Shown piece by piece: positions 34,608 to 44,125 of a stretch of DNA of 64,000 bases (within the stretch, counting starts at the first letter, position 1; every line of letters starts with the position of its first letter). Under the pieces are notes generated by a model that searched no databases, was not told the origin of the DNA, and saw only the letters and a program-made list of their open reading frames with translations. Both the position numbers and the translations under genes were made by a program. The DNA is from Paraburkholderia dioscoreae (GTDB taxonomy: Bacteria > Pseudomonadota > Gammaproteobacteria > Burkholderiales > Burkholderiaceae): the NCBI RefSeq assembly GCF_902459535.1, contig NZ_LR699553.1, forward strand, positions 3,720,001-3,784,000, in the 5' to 3' direction.

Positions 34608-34904
34608 CGGTTCGCTCCTTCCTGATTAGGACTTATCCCTGCTTATCCGGTCTCCCCACAATGGGCCCGGATCAGAGCAGACGCAACCCGCATGCCAGGC
34701 AACCGGCGCGTCCACCGGGAAGTTGCCGCGCGCCACGCCGGGTAGCGCACAGCGCCCTTCTTCGATAGCAGGTTCCAAATGAAAATTGCCGGTCCGCTGG
34801 CAGTAAATGCAACGGGCCGGCAACCATTACTTCAATTCGCGGGCGGAGCAACGAGGCCGTCGGTCAACCCGCCGGTCGGTTCATCTGCCCCGCACGCCTT
34901 CTTC
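34608..34904. other. Intergenic stretch downstream of the DegP-like protease
   Basis: About 297 bases. A minus-strand TTG-started frame of 65 codons exists at 34626-34823 with two CxxC-like spots, but it has no ribosome binding site and no recognised relatives, so I do not call it. No convincing terminator for the protease gene was found. Confidence 0.35.
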
Positions 34905-36416
34905 TCAGCCCAGATCGACCGGCACGAAGATCTGCGCGTTGTCGCGCTGGATCAGCAATGCGATGCTGTTGCCGGCACTGGCGATCATCTGCTTCAATTG
35001 ATCGACGCTCGAGATGGGCCGGCCGTTAACCGCCAGAATCACGTCGCCGGGCTGGATGCCCGCGCTTTCCGCCGCGCCGCCCGACTGCTGCACCAGCAGA
35101 CCGTGCGAGATCGACGCGCCGCTCTTCTCTTCTGGCGTCAGCGGCCGCACTGCCACGCCGAGACGACCCTGCAACTGGGTCGGCTGATCGGTCTTGTCCG
35201 AGGCAACCTTCGCATCCGACAACGAACCGATGGTCACTTTCAGATCCTTGGTGGCCTTGTCGCGCCATACCTGGACGGTTGCCGAGCTGCCCGGCGCCAG
35301 ACCCGCGACCTGCGACGGCAGATCGGCCGAATCGCCGACCGGCTCACCGTTCACCGACAGAATCACGTCGCCCGGCTGCAACCCGCCCTTGGCCGCGGGG
35401 CCGCCCGGATCGACCGAACTCACCAGCGCGCCTTGCGGCTTCTGCATGCCGAACGAATTGGCGAGTGTCTGGTTCATGCCCTGCACCGCCACGCCGAGTC
35501 GTCCACGGCTCACGTGGCCGGTCTTGACGATGTCGTCCTTGACCTTGATCGCTTCATTGATCGGGATGGCGAACGAAAGCCCCTGGAAGCCGCCCGTCTG
35601 CGAATAGATCATCGAATTGATCCCGATCACTTCGCCTTGCAGGTTGAAGAGCGGACCGCCCGAGTTGCCCGGGTTCACCGGCACGTCGGTCTGAATGAAC
35701 GGCGTGTAGTTTTCGTTAGGCAACGAACGCGACTTGGCGCTGATGATGCCCGAGGTCACCGTGTTGTCGAAACCGTAAGGCGAACCGATCGCCACGACCC
35801 ACTGGCCGACCTTGCTCTGGCGCGGGTCGCCGATCTTCACGGTCGGCAGGTTGCTCGCGTCGATCTTCAGCACGGCGACGTCGGACTGCTTGTCCGCGCC
35901 GACCACCTTCGCGCGGAATTCGCGCTTGTCGGTCAGCTTCACGGTGACGACGTTGGCGCCGTCCACCACGTGTGCATTGGTCAGGATGTAGCCATCATTG
36001 CTGACGATGAATCCCGAACCCAGGCTCGCGCTCGGCTGATCGGGCGCATCGCCGCCGTCGCCGCCCTGCATGCCCGGCATGCCGCCGAAGAAGTGCTTGT
36101 AGAACTGGTAGAACGGATCGCTAGGATCGATCGGCAACTGGCTGCCGCCACCGTTGCCGGGATTACCGCGCAGCGCCGTCTGCTTGACGACGTGCTTCGC
36201 GCTGATGTTGACGACGGCCGGACCATACGTTTCGACGAGGCCGGAGAAGTCGGGAATGCCGGTTTTGGCGGCGGCTTCGGCGGGCATCATCGCGGCTTGC
36301 GCCGGCGTGATCACCTGCGGCGCGGGCACGTCGCGATGCCCCGCCACATAGCCGGCGGAGAGCGCTACGGCGACAGCCACTGCAACAGCGCTGCGGGACA
36401 AGGTTTTCGCGTTCAT
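34905..36416 (-). CDS. DegP/MucD-type periplasmic serine protease with two PDZ domains
   Basis: 503 aa from ATG 36416 with AGGAG upstream. N-terminal signal segment SRSAVAVAVAVALSAGYVAG. The trypsin-like catalytic triad is complete: His in LTNAHVVDG, Asp in QSDVAVLKID, Ser in NPGNSGGPL. The PDZ domains are about residues 295-385 (GRLGVAVQGMNQTL) and 405-500 (GRLGVAVRPLTPEEKSG). It degrades or refolds damaged periplasmic proteins. It lies 187 bp downstream of a QseC-like sensor kinase on the same strand, suggesting stress control through that system. Confidence 0.9.
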   Translation of the reverse strand: MNAKTLSRSAVAVAVAVALSAGYVAGHRDVPAPQVITPAQAAMMPAEAAAKTGIPDFSGLVETYGPAVVNISAKHVVKQTALRGNPGNGGGSQLPIDPSDPFYQFYKHFFGGMPGMQGGDGGDAPDQPSASLGSGFIVSNDGYILTNAHVVDGANVVTVKLTDKREFRAKVVGADKQSDVAVLKIDASNLPTVKIGDPRQSKVGQWVVAIGSPYGFDNTVTSGIISAKSRSLPNENYTPFIQTDVPVNPGNSGGPLFNLQGEVIGINSMIYSQTGGFQGLSFAIPINEAIKVKDDIVKTGHVSRGRLGVAVQGMNQTLANSFGMQKPQGALVSSVDPGGPAAKGGLQPGDVILSVNGEPVGDSADLPSQVAGLAPGSSATVQVWRDKATKDLKVTIGSLSDAKVASDKTDQPTQLQGRLGVAVRPLTPEEKSGASISHGLLVQQSGGAAESAGIQPGDVILAVNGRPISSVDQLKQMIASAGNSIALLIQRDNAQIFVPVDLG

Positions 36417-36603
36417 CGTGTACTCCTGACTGGGAGAAAGAGACTTTGGATGTCTCGAAGCGTACGTGGCATCGCTTAAAAGAGTCTTAAGCAGCGACAG
36501 ATCGCTTTCATCCTGTTTTTTAGCGCTGCTTGTGGTCCGTTTGTGGTCCGTTTGTCGCCTGCGAGCCCGGCCCAAGTCTCTTTACAATCGGAAAGCCCCG
36601 CCT

Positions 36604-37905
36604 TCAAAAGCGCACGTTGACCTGCAACCCGCCCGCCGGCGATTCGTCGAGCGACACGGCGGCATGATGCTGCACGGCGATGCGGCGCACGATCGCAAGT
36701 CCCAGACCGCTGCCCGCCACGTCGGTACGCGCGCGATTCGCGCTGGCGCCCGCGCGATAGAAACGATCGAATACGCGATCGCGTTCGGCCGGTTCGATCC
36801 CCGGCCCGCTGTCGGCGATCCGCACGACCGGGTGCCCTTCTTCCACGCGCAGACTGACATCCACGTGACCGCCGCGCGGCGTGTATTTGGTTGCGTTATC
36901 CACGAGATTGTTGAACATCACGCGCAGTGCGTCGGCGTCGCCGATCACGGTGGCGGACTCCGTTGCCTCGATGCCGAGATCGACGCCGCGATTCTGTGCA
37001 AGCGGCGCGTAAGCCGCCACGCACTCCTGAAGCAGCGCGCGCAGATCGATCGCGTCGGTGGCGGCGAGTCCGTCCGGTTCGGAACGCGCGAGCGCCAGCA
37101 ACTGTTCGGCAAGACGCGTGGCGCGGGTCACGCCCGCTTGCAGATCGGCGAGCGCTTCGCTGCGGCCGGCTTCGTCTTTCGCGCGCGCCACCAGTTGCGC
37201 CTGGATCTGCACGGCGGCCAGCGGCGTGCGCAATTCGTGCGCAGCGTCGGCGACGAATGCCTTCTGGATATCGAGCGCGGTGGCGAGCCGCTCCAGCAGA
37301 CCGTTCAGCGCGCGCACGAGCGGTTGTACTTCGAGCGGCAGACGCTGGTCCGGCAGCGGATCGAGCGCCTCGGGGCGACGCGCGTCGAGCGCGCTGGTCA
37401 CGCGCCGCAACGGCCTGAGTCCGCGCCCGACGATCACCCACACCGCGAGCCCCAGCAACGGCAGCAGCACGATCAACGGCCACAGCGTGCGTAGCGCGAC
37501 GTTCGCGGCGAGCCGGTTGCGCACGGACACCGGCTGCGCCAGCTGCACTACGTTATCGCCGACGATCGCGCCATACACACGCCACTCGCCGCGATCCGTG
37601 TGCTCGGTGGAAAAGCCGAGTTCGGCGCGCGGAGCGAGCGGCGCACGCGGACGCGAGTAGTACATCAGCACGCCGTTGCGATTCCAGATCTGCAGCACGA
37701 TGCCTTCGTCGCCGGTATCGCGCGAACCCAGCACCTGGGAGAACGGCTCCGACGGCAACGCCGCGGCGATCTGCTCCAACTGGTAATCGAAAAGTTCGTT
37801 GGCTTCGGCAAGCGCCTGCCGGTAGATCAGCCAACCCGCGATACCGACGCCGAGCAGCACCAGCGCCAGCAGCCAGACCAGCAATTGACGGCGAATCGAA
37901 CGCAT
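36604..37905 (-). CDS. qseC: Sensor histidine kinase, QseC-like
   Basis: 433 aa. Membrane helix LLVWLLALVLLGVGIAGWLIY at residues 8-28, a periplasmic 2CSK_N-type sensor region, and a second helix near 142-163 (TLWPLIVLLPLLGLAVWVIV) followed by HAMP-like RGLRPLRRV. H-box FVADAAHELRTPLAAVQ near residue 225, N-box NNLVDNATKYTP, G-boxes DSGPGI and GSGLGLAIV. The start is 4 bases after the response regulator stop. QseC naming is by similarity of both partners; the signal is unknown. Confidence 0.8.
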   Translation of the reverse strand: MRSIRRQLLVWLLALVLLGVGIAGWLIYRQALAEANELFDYQLEQIAAALPSEPFSQVLGSRDTGDEGIVLQIWNRNGVLMYYSRPRAPLAPRAELGFSTEHTDRGEWRVYGAIVGDNVVQLAQPVSVRNRLAANVALRTLWPLIVLLPLLGLAVWVIVGRGLRPLRRVTSALDARRPEALDPLPDQRLPLEVQPLVRALNGLLERLATALDIQKAFVADAAHELRTPLAAVQIQAQLVARAKDEAGRSEALADLQAGVTRATRLAEQLLALARSEPDGLAATDAIDLRALLQECVAAYAPLAQNRGVDLGIEATESATVIGDADALRVMFNNLVDNATKYTPRGGHVDVSLRVEEGHPVVRIADSGPGIEPAERDRVFDRFYRAGASANRARTDVAGSGLGLAIVRRIAVQHHAAVSLDESPAGGLQVNVRF

Positions 37906-37909
37906 CGGC

Positions 37910-38572
37910 TCAGGCGTCCTTCGCGATCATGTAGCCGAGACCGCGCACGTTGCGGATCAGATCCGCGCCGAGTTTCTTGCGCAGCGCGTGAATGTAGACC
38001 TCGACGGTATTGCTGCCGATCTCCTCGCCCCAGCCGTACATTTTTTCCTCGAGCTGGCTCTTCGAGAGCACGGCGCCGGGACGCGCGAGCAACGCCTCGA
38101 GCAGCGCAAATTCACGCGCCGACAGCGCGACCGGCGCGCCGTCGAGCGTGACCTGATGCGAGGCCGGATCGAGCGTTAGATTGCCGAGGCGGATGGTCGA
38201 ATCGCTGCGCCCGGATTGACGCCGGATCAGCGCGCGCATGCGGGCGCCGAGTTCGTCGAGATCGAAAGGTTTGACGAGGTAATCGTCGGCGCCGGCATCG
38301 AGACCTTTGACGCGATCCGCCACGGCGTCGCGCGCGGTGACGATCAGCACCGGCAGCGCGTGGCCGCGCGCGCGCAGCGTGCGCAGCACGTCGAGACCGT
38401 CACGCCTCGGCAGGCCCAGGTCGAGCAGCACGAGATCGTAAGGCTGGCTGGCTGCCGCGCTGAGCGCAGACTCTCCGTCTTCCACCCAATCGACCGCGAA
38501 GCCTTCGCCGCGCAGCGCCTTGCGCACGCCTTCCGCGATCATCCGGTCGTCTTCGACTAGCAAGATGCGCAT
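37910..38572 (-). CDS. qseB: OmpR-family response regulator, QseB-like
   Basis: 220 aa. The receiver domain has the acidic pair VEDD, the phosphoacceptor Asp in LVLLDLGLPRRDG near residue 51, and Lys in DYLVKPFDLDEL. The winged-helix DNA-binding domain contains EEKMYGWGEEIGSNTVEVYIHALRKKLG and IRNVRGLGYM, very like QseB. It is the first gene of an operon with the sensor kinase and possibly the protease. It diverges from the PBP4 gene, which may also be a target. Confidence 0.82.
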   Translation of the reverse strand: MRILLVEDDRMIAEGVRKALRGEGFAVDWVEDGESALSAAASQPYDLVLLDLGLPRRDGLDVLRTLRARGHALPVLIVTARDAVADRVKGLDAGADDYLVKPFDLDELGARMRALIRRQSGRSDSTIRLGNLTLDPASHQVTLDGAPVALSAREFALLEALLARPGAVLSKSQLEEKMYGWGEEIGSNTVEVYIHALRKKLGADLIRNVRGLGYMIAKDA

Positions 38573-38793
38573 GGTTATCCGTTCCGAATCGTTCGATGAT
38601 GCCGCATTCTAGCGCCCGTCCCCGACATGTGCGGCGCGTGGCGCATTTTCCACCGCAGCCCGGCAGCATGTCTCTACAATGGGCGCTTTGCGTCGCGCGG
38701 CCGGCGTTTTCGTCCGCGCACCGCGCGATGCATTGCCGCAGCCTGGAAGACCGCGTGCCCCACCGCCCTGACATTTTGCTTTTTCGCCCGTCC

Positions 38794-40485
38794 ATGACGC
38801 ACGCTTTTCTGAGTTCTCTCGCACGTCGCGTATTCCATGCCGCGCAGCTTCCGCGTTGCTCGTCTGCTTCTGAGTCTGCTTCCGACACTCCCAACGCTTC
38901 CACGCCTCGCCTGCCTCGCCGGTTCGCGCCGCGCGCGAGCGCCTGGCTGCTCGCCTGTATCGCGCTAGGCTGCGGCGCATCGCTGCCGCTCGCCGCGCAG
39001 GCTCGCGTCAAGGCCACGCATCCGAGCGTCAACGTCACCACGGTATTGCCGCCGCCGGTGATGGCCGGCTTGCAGCGTGCACACGTGCCGTTGACGTCGA
39101 TCAGCGTGGTCGTGGAGAAAGTCGGCGACCGCACGCCGATCGTCGCCCTGAACGCCGGCAAGCCGATGATGCCCGCCTCGACCATGAAGCTCGTCACCAC
39201 GTACTCAGGCCTGTCGATACTCGGCCCCGAGTACCGCTGGCGCACCAGCGCCTACGCGGACGGCACTGTCGACGCCAACGGCGTGCTGCACGGCAATCTC
39301 TACATTCAGGGCACGGGAGACCCGAAGCTCGTGCCGGAAGAACTGATCGATCTCGTGCAGAAGATCCACAAGGCGGGCATCAACGGCATCGACGGTGCGC
39401 TGGTGCTCGACAAGCGCTACTTCGATCCGTCCACGCGCGACCTGCCGCCGTTCGACGACGACGCCACCGCGCCGTACAACGTCGGCCCCGATCCGCTGCT
39501 GTATGCGTTCAAATCGCTGTCCTTCACGCTGACGCCGTCGCCCGACGGCAGCGTCGCGATCGACGTGCTGCCCGCGCTCGCGCAATTGCAGATCGACAAC
39601 CAGATGCACGCAGTCAACGGACCATGCCGCGGCGACGCGGCCTCCGTGTCGCCCACCGTCACGCCGCAGCCGAACGGCACCGTCGTGGCCTCGTTCGACG
39701 GCGACTATTCGGTGCGCTGCGGCCCGCGCACGATCAACGTCGCGGTGCTCGATCACTCGGCGTTTTTCGCGGGCGGTTTTCTTGCGCTGTGGCAACAGAC
39801 CGGCGGCACGTTCAGCGGCGCGACGCGCGAAGGTGCCGTACCGGTGGGCGCGAAACTGGTGGCGACACACCAGGGGCCGATGCTGTCCGACATCGTGCGC
39901 GACATCAACAAGTTCAGCAACAACACGATGGCGCGCAATCTGTTCCTGACGATCGGCGCCACCGAGGAAAAGGGACCCGCCACGCCCGCCAAATCGGCGC
40001 GCGCGATCGAAGCGTTTCTGCGCCGCGACAGCATCAACATGGAATATCTGACGCTCGACAACGGCTCGGGCCTTTCGCGCGACGAGCACATCACCGCGCT
40101 CGCGCTCGCCGATCTGCTGCAGCGGGCCAACGCGAGTCCGGTCGCGCAGGTGTTCGTGGAATCGCTGCCGATCGCGGGGGTCGACGGCACCATGCGCAAC
40201 CGGCTGACCAACCAGGGTGCGGGCGGCAACGCGCACATCAAGACAGGCACCTTGCGCGATGTGCGAGCAATTGCGGGCTATGTGGCCTCGGCGGACGGCA
40301 ATAGTTACGTGGTCGTCAGCCTGATCAACGATCCGCATTCAGAAGCCGCGCGCGCCGCGCACGATGCGCTGCTCGAATGGGTGTACCAGGGTCCGTCGCA
40401 AGGCTTTACCAAAGTCTCCGATCCGGTCGTCGAACCGCGTGGCAGCAAGCCCAGGAAAAACCCGCACCAGCGCGGCGCTCACTGA
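38794..40485 (+). CDS. dacB: D-alanyl-D-alanine carboxypeptidase/endopeptidase, PBP4 family (S13)
   Basis: About 563 aa from ATG 38794; the start is uncertain because the frame is open upstream to 38596. A long N-terminal region leads to the signal segment ASAWLLACIALGCGASLPLAAQA. The penicillin-binding motifs are present: SxxK in PASTMKL, SxN in KFSNNTMARN, KTG in HIKTGTL. It trims peptidoglycan cross-links in the periplasm. It diverges from the qseB-like regulator, linking it to an envelope-control group. Confidence 0.85.
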   Translation: MTHAFLSSLARRVFHAAQLPRCSSASESASDTPNASTPRLPRRFAPRASAWLLACIALGCGASLPLAAQARVKATHPSVNVTTVLPPPVMAGLQRAHVPLTSISVVVEKVGDRTPIVALNAGKPMMPASTMKLVTTYSGLSILGPEYRWRTSAYADGTVDANGVLHGNLYIQGTGDPKLVPEELIDLVQKIHKAGINGIDGALVLDKRYFDPSTRDLPPFDDDATAPYNVGPDPLLYAFKSLSFTLTPSPDGSVAIDVLPALAQLQIDNQMHAVNGPCRGDAASVSPTVTPQPNGTVVASFDGDYSVRCGPRTINVAVLDHSAFFAGGFLALWQQTGGTFSGATREGAVPVGAKLVATHQGPMLSDIVRDINKFSNNTMARNLFLTIGATEEKGPATPAKSARAIEAFLRRDSINMEYLTLDNGSGLSRDEHITALALADLLQRANASPVAQVFVESLPIAGVDGTMRNRLTNQGAGGNAHIKTGTLRDVRAIAGYVASADGNSYVVVSLINDPHSEAARAAHDALLEWVYQGPSQGFTKVSDPVVEPRGSKPRKNPHQRGAH

Positions 40486-40672
40486 GTGTTCCTTCTAGCG
40501 AAGCCGCGCGCGGCAACGTCCTAAGCGTGTACGCTGTCGGGCAGTGTTTGAGGCGCGCGTAAAACGCTGGACGCGGCGCCGGGACCGCCCACCGTTGATG
40601 GTCCCGCTCAAACAATAACGACAACACCGTCTGCGCACGGCGCGACGGCCAGGGACCACGGAGGAAGACACG

Positions 40673-41638
40673 ATGCAATTCGATGCCGAATTGCTGCTGC
40701 TCGGCATGGCGCCAGTCTTTCTCGCATGCATCGGCTGGGAAGCCTGGCACCTGAAGCGCACGCGCCCGGGCGCGCAACTCTATAGCTGGCACGACACGCT
40801 CTGCAACGCCGCGCTCGCGCTGATGCAGCAAGCCGCCGACAAGCTCGCGTGGCTCGCCATCATCCCCGTCTACGCCTTCTTCTACGACCACTACCGCGTT
40901 GTCACGTGGCAGGCGAACCGGGTCTCGTTCGTCGTCCTGTTCGTCGCTCAGGATCTGCTCTACTACGTGTTTCACCGTTGCAGCCATCGTGTGCGCTGGC
41001 TGTGGGCCGCGCATGTCGTACACCACTCGTCGGAACGCATGAATTTTTCGACCGCGTTTCGCCAGAGCCTGATGTATCCGGTTGCGGGCATGTGGCTGTT
41101 CTGGATTCCGCTTGCCGTGCTCGGCTTTGCGCCGAAGCAGATCGTCGCGATCGTGCTGATCAACCTGGGCTTTCAGTTTTTCGTGCATACGCAGGCCATC
41201 GGCAAACTCGGCTGGCTCGAATACGTGTTCAACACGCCGTCGATCCATCGCGTTCATCACGCGCGCAACGACCGCTATATCGACCGCAACTATGCCGGCG
41301 TGCTGGTGATCTGGGATCGCCTGTTCGGCAGCTACGTGGAGGAAGACCCGCGCGATGCGCCCGCCTACGGCATCGTCGAGTCGCTTCACACATACAACCC
41401 GCTGAAGGCGACGTTTCACGAGTGGGCGTCGATGGCCGCCGACTTCGCAAGCGTATCCGGCTGGCGCAACAAGCTGCGCGCGCTGTTTGCGCCGCCCGCG
41501 TGGGCCGCGGATTATCATGCGCGGCGCGGCGGCGCCGGTGCATCGGTGTCGCGTGCGGACTCAAGTGAAAATTCAGGCGAAGCGATTCGCGTGAAGCAGG
41601 ACCATACGGCCGCGTTTCGAGCACCACGCAGGCCGTAG
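40673..41638 (+). CDS. Sterol desaturase / fatty acid hydroxylase family membrane protein
   Basis: 321 aa with a GGAGGAAG site before the ATG. Several membrane segments and the three histidine clusters of the non-haem di-iron family: HRCSH near residue 101, HVVHHSSERMN near 114-124, and HRVHHARN near 199. It would hydroxylate or desaturate a lipid at the membrane; ornithine-lipid, fatty-acid or hopanoid substrates are all possible. The C-terminal 30 residues are Ser/Arg-rich and look unstructured. No lipid genes are adjacent to narrow the substrate. Confidence 0.85.
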   Translation: MQFDAELLLLGMAPVFLACIGWEAWHLKRTRPGAQLYSWHDTLCNAALALMQQAADKLAWLAIIPVYAFFYDHYRVVTWQANRVSFVVLFVAQDLLYYVFHRCSHRVRWLWAAHVVHHSSERMNFSTAFRQSLMYPVAGMWLFWIPLAVLGFAPKQIVAIVLINLGFQFFVHTQAIGKLGWLEYVFNTPSIHRVHHARNDRYIDRNYAGVLVIWDRLFGSYVEEDPRDAPAYGIVESLHTYNPLKATFHEWASMAADFASVSGWRNKLRALFAPPAWAADYHARRGGAGASVSRADSSENSGEAIRVKQDHTAAFRAPRRP

Positions 41639-41732
41639 AAGATTCTGTAAGCTGTCGTCACGCCGCTCAAGCGGTGGGCGCTGCCTGCAGCACATGGCAT
41701 AAGGGCCACACATACGAGGAGATGTAGTCAAC

Positions 41733-42980
41733 ATGAAGCAAACAGCATCGAGGAAACAACATTGGCTGCGCGTGACGCAGATCGCCGTCGCCAGCACGGC
41801 TTTTGCGTTGCTTGCGGCTTGCGGCGGGGGCGGCGATAACAACAATGCGAGCAGCACGCCTGCCGGCGGCGTCAAATTGCAGGTCGTGTCGTTCGGCGAC
41901 AGCCTGTCGGATGTCGGCACGTACGCGCCGGTGATTCAGGGGAGCTTCGGCGGCGGCCGCTTCACGACGAACCCGGGTGAAGTGTGGACACAAAAGGTCG
42001 CGGAGTATTACGGCGACACGTTGAAGCCGGCGTATCTCGGCGGCTTCGGCCAGCCGCTGGTCGCAGCGGGCGGCTACGGCTACGCGCAGGGCGGCTCGGA
42101 CGTCGTCAACGCCCAAGGCCAGGGTTGGGCGCCCAATAACATGGCCGCGACGACCGTGCCGGTGGTGGCGCAGGTGGCCAACTACCTGGGCGAGCATACG
42201 AGCTTCAACGCGAACCAGCTCGTGCTGATAAACGGCGGTGCGAACGACATCTTCCAGTTCGCGGGAACCACCGCCAATCTGACCGCGCTCGGCGCCGCGC
42301 TGCAGACGCAGTACCCGCTGCTCGTGCAGGCCGGCAAACTGCCGAACTCGCAGGCGGGTCAGGTGGCGTTCATCGTCGGCTACCTGCAGCAGCTGGCCAA
42401 CCCGCAGATCGCGCAGGCCGCCACCCAGCTCGCCGCGCAAGTGCAGACCATCGTCAACTCGGGCGCGACTCACGTGGTGGTGTCGACGGTGCCGGACATC
42501 GGCAATACGCCGCTCGGCGTTGCAGCCAACGCGAGCACGCCTGGCTCGGCTGCACTGCTGACCGGGATTACCGCGGCGTATAACTACCTGCTGGTTCAGA
42601 ACATGACGGCCCTTGGCCTGATGGGTACGGGCAAGGTCATCGTGGCCGATGCGTTCACGTGGCTGGATCAGCAGTTGCCGAACTACCAGGCGCTGGGCTT
42701 CGCGGTGTCCAACACCGGCACGGCCTGTAACCTGACGTCGATGCAGAACAATGCGACCGCGTACGCCACCGCCAATCCGAGTGCGACGAACGGGCTGACT
42801 CCGGCCCAGTATGGCGCCCAGTTCGGCTCGTCGCTGTTCTGCTCGCCGCAGACTTATACGGTGGCTGGCGCTGACCAGACGTACATGTTCGCGGACACGG
42901 TCCACCCGAGCTCGCACCTGCATGCGTTGTTCGCGCAGTACGTGCAGCAGCAGATCGCGGCAACGGGATTGGGGAAGTAA
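41733..42980 (+). CDS. SGNH/GDSL-family esterase lipoprotein
   Basis: 415 aa. The lipobox FALLAACGGGG places the acylated Cys near residue 30. The GDSL block is VVSFGDSLSDVGTYAP near residues 49-64, block III is LINGGANDIFQF, and the C-terminal Asp/His pair is in MFADTVHPSSHLHALFAQYV. It is a surface or periplasmic lipase or esterase without an autotransporter barrel. GAGGAG lies before the ATG. A possible terminator follows. Confidence 0.87.
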   Translation: MKQTASRKQHWLRVTQIAVASTAFALLAACGGGGDNNNASSTPAGGVKLQVVSFGDSLSDVGTYAPVIQGSFGGGRFTTNPGEVWTQKVAEYYGDTLKPAYLGGFGQPLVAAGGYGYAQGGSDVVNAQGQGWAPNNMAATTVPVVAQVANYLGEHTSFNANQLVLINGGANDIFQFAGTTANLTALGAALQTQYPLLVQAGKLPNSQAGQVAFIVGYLQQLANPQIAQAATQLAAQVQTIVNSGATHVVVSTVPDIGNTPLGVAANASTPGSAALLTGITAAYNYLLVQNMTALGLMGTGKVIVADAFTWLDQQLPNYQALGFAVSNTGTACNLTSMQNNATAYATANPSATNGLTPAQYGAQFGSSLFCSPQTYTVAGADQTYMFADTVHPSSHLHALFAQYVQQQIAATGLGK

Positions 42981-43006
42981 ATTGAGGATGGCCGCGTCGC
43001 AGGTTT

Positions 43007-43046
43007 GGGCCAGCGGCGTGGCCCTGTTTGTTGGGCTGGCTTTTTT
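43007..43046 (+). terminator. Possible terminator after the GDSL lipoprotein gene
   Basis: Stem GGGCCA (43007-43012) and TGGCCC (43019-43024). A larger alternative pairs GCCAGC with GCTGGC at 43035-43040, directly before six T residues (43041-43046). It lies between convergent genes. Confidence 0.45.
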
Positions 43047-43074
43047 GGTCTTTTCTTGAGTTGTTAATGGTCTA

Positions 43075-44115
43075 TCAGTCTTGCGCTGCAAACGCAGCCG
43101 CAGCCCGCCCCAACCGATCATTAACAGCAATCCACTCAATCGTATCCGGCAGCTTCTCGATAAGAATTCGCGAAACGTTCGCGTGGTCGAGAACCCTCAG
43201 CAGGCCGTACAGTTCACGCGCATAGACATGCGGATCTTCAGGCGCTGCGATGAAATGCACGCCCTCGGCATCGGCCCAATGTCCCGCACGCGAAGCGCGC
43301 GCCACCAACGCCACGCGCTCATCCGCTTGCCGCGCGGCAAGCAAAGTCTCCAGCGCGCCAAACGGCAATAGCGCCAACGGCGTGCGCGGCGCATAGTGCG
43401 CCTTCAATGTACCGGACGCGCGCGGCGCAGTCGCGTCCGAACCGTCGGGCAAGCGCGGCGCCTCGCCGAGCACGTCGGCGATATCTTGCGGCGTGACGCG
43501 CCCCGGCCTCAACAGCGCCGGAAAGCCGCGCGACAAATCCAGAATGGTCGATTCGATACCGACATCCGACGCGCCGCCGTCCAGCACATGAATCGTGTCG
43601 CCGAACTCGTCTCGCACATGTTGCGCCGTGGTCGGGCTCACATGCCCGAACCGGTTCGCCGACGGCGCCGCCACACCGCCATGTCCACTGCGCAATGCGC
43701 TGAACGCCTCCAGCAAAGCTTGCGCAACAGGATGCGATGGACAGCGCAACCCCACCGAATCCTGCCCGCCGCTCACCGCCGCCGGAATACGGGCGGCGCG
43801 CTTCAGTATCAACGTGAGCGGCCCCGGCCAGAACGCGTCGATCAGCCGCTGTGCTTCCGCAGGCAAATACTCGACCCAGTAGTTCGGATCGCCTTGCGGC
43901 GCAAGATGCACGATGACGGGATGATTCGCCGGCCGGCCTTTCGCCGCATAAATACGCGCGACCGCGTCGGGATTCTCCGCGTCGCCGCCGAGACCGTACA
44001 CCGTCTCCGTGGGGAATGCGACCAGCTCTCCCGCATCGAGCAAGGCCGCCGCGTGTTCGATCTGCGCGGCGCTCACAGGCAATGCGCCTTCGGCGGGTTT
44101 CTGTTGATCCGGCAT
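43075..44115 (-). CDS. sua5: L-threonylcarbamoyladenylate synthase, Sua5 type
   Basis: 346 aa. The YrdC-like domain covers residues about 15-205 (GELVAFPTETVYGLGGDAENPDAVARIYAAKGRPANHP); the added C-terminal Sua5 domain makes it longer than TsaC. It makes threonylcarbamoyl-AMP from Thr, bicarbonate and ATP for the t6A37 modification of tRNAs. It is the last gene of the purine cluster, 10 bases after the purK stop, so it is probably co-transcribed. Confidence 0.9.
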   Translation of the reverse strand: MPDQQKPAEGALPVSAAQIEHAAALLDAGELVAFPTETVYGLGGDAENPDAVARIYAAKGRPANHPVIVHLAPQGDPNYWVEYLPAEAQRLIDAFWPGPLTLILKRAARIPAAVSGGQDSVGLRCPSHPVAQALLEAFSALRSGHGGVAAPSANRFGHVSPTTAQHVRDEFGDTIHVLDGGASDVGIESTILDLSRGFPALLRPGRVTPQDIADVLGEAPRLPDGSDATAPRASGTLKAHYAPRTPLALLPFGALETLLAARQADERVALVARASRAGHWADAEGVHFIAAPEDPHVYARELYGLLRVLDHANVSRILIEKLPDTIEWIAVNDRLGRAAAAFAAQD

Positions 44116-44125
44116 GGCTTTCGTA

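Noticed and set aside
34626..34823. Possible 65-codon minus-strand gene with CIYC and CVC motifs
   Set aside because: It starts at TTG without a ribosome binding site, and the Cys spacing does not form a convincing zinc ribbon. Left as intergenic.
34779..36479. Plus-strand open frame of 566 codons opposite the DegP-like gene
   Set aside because: The minus strand encodes a protease with an intact catalytic triad and two PDZ domains; the plus frame has no recognisable features.
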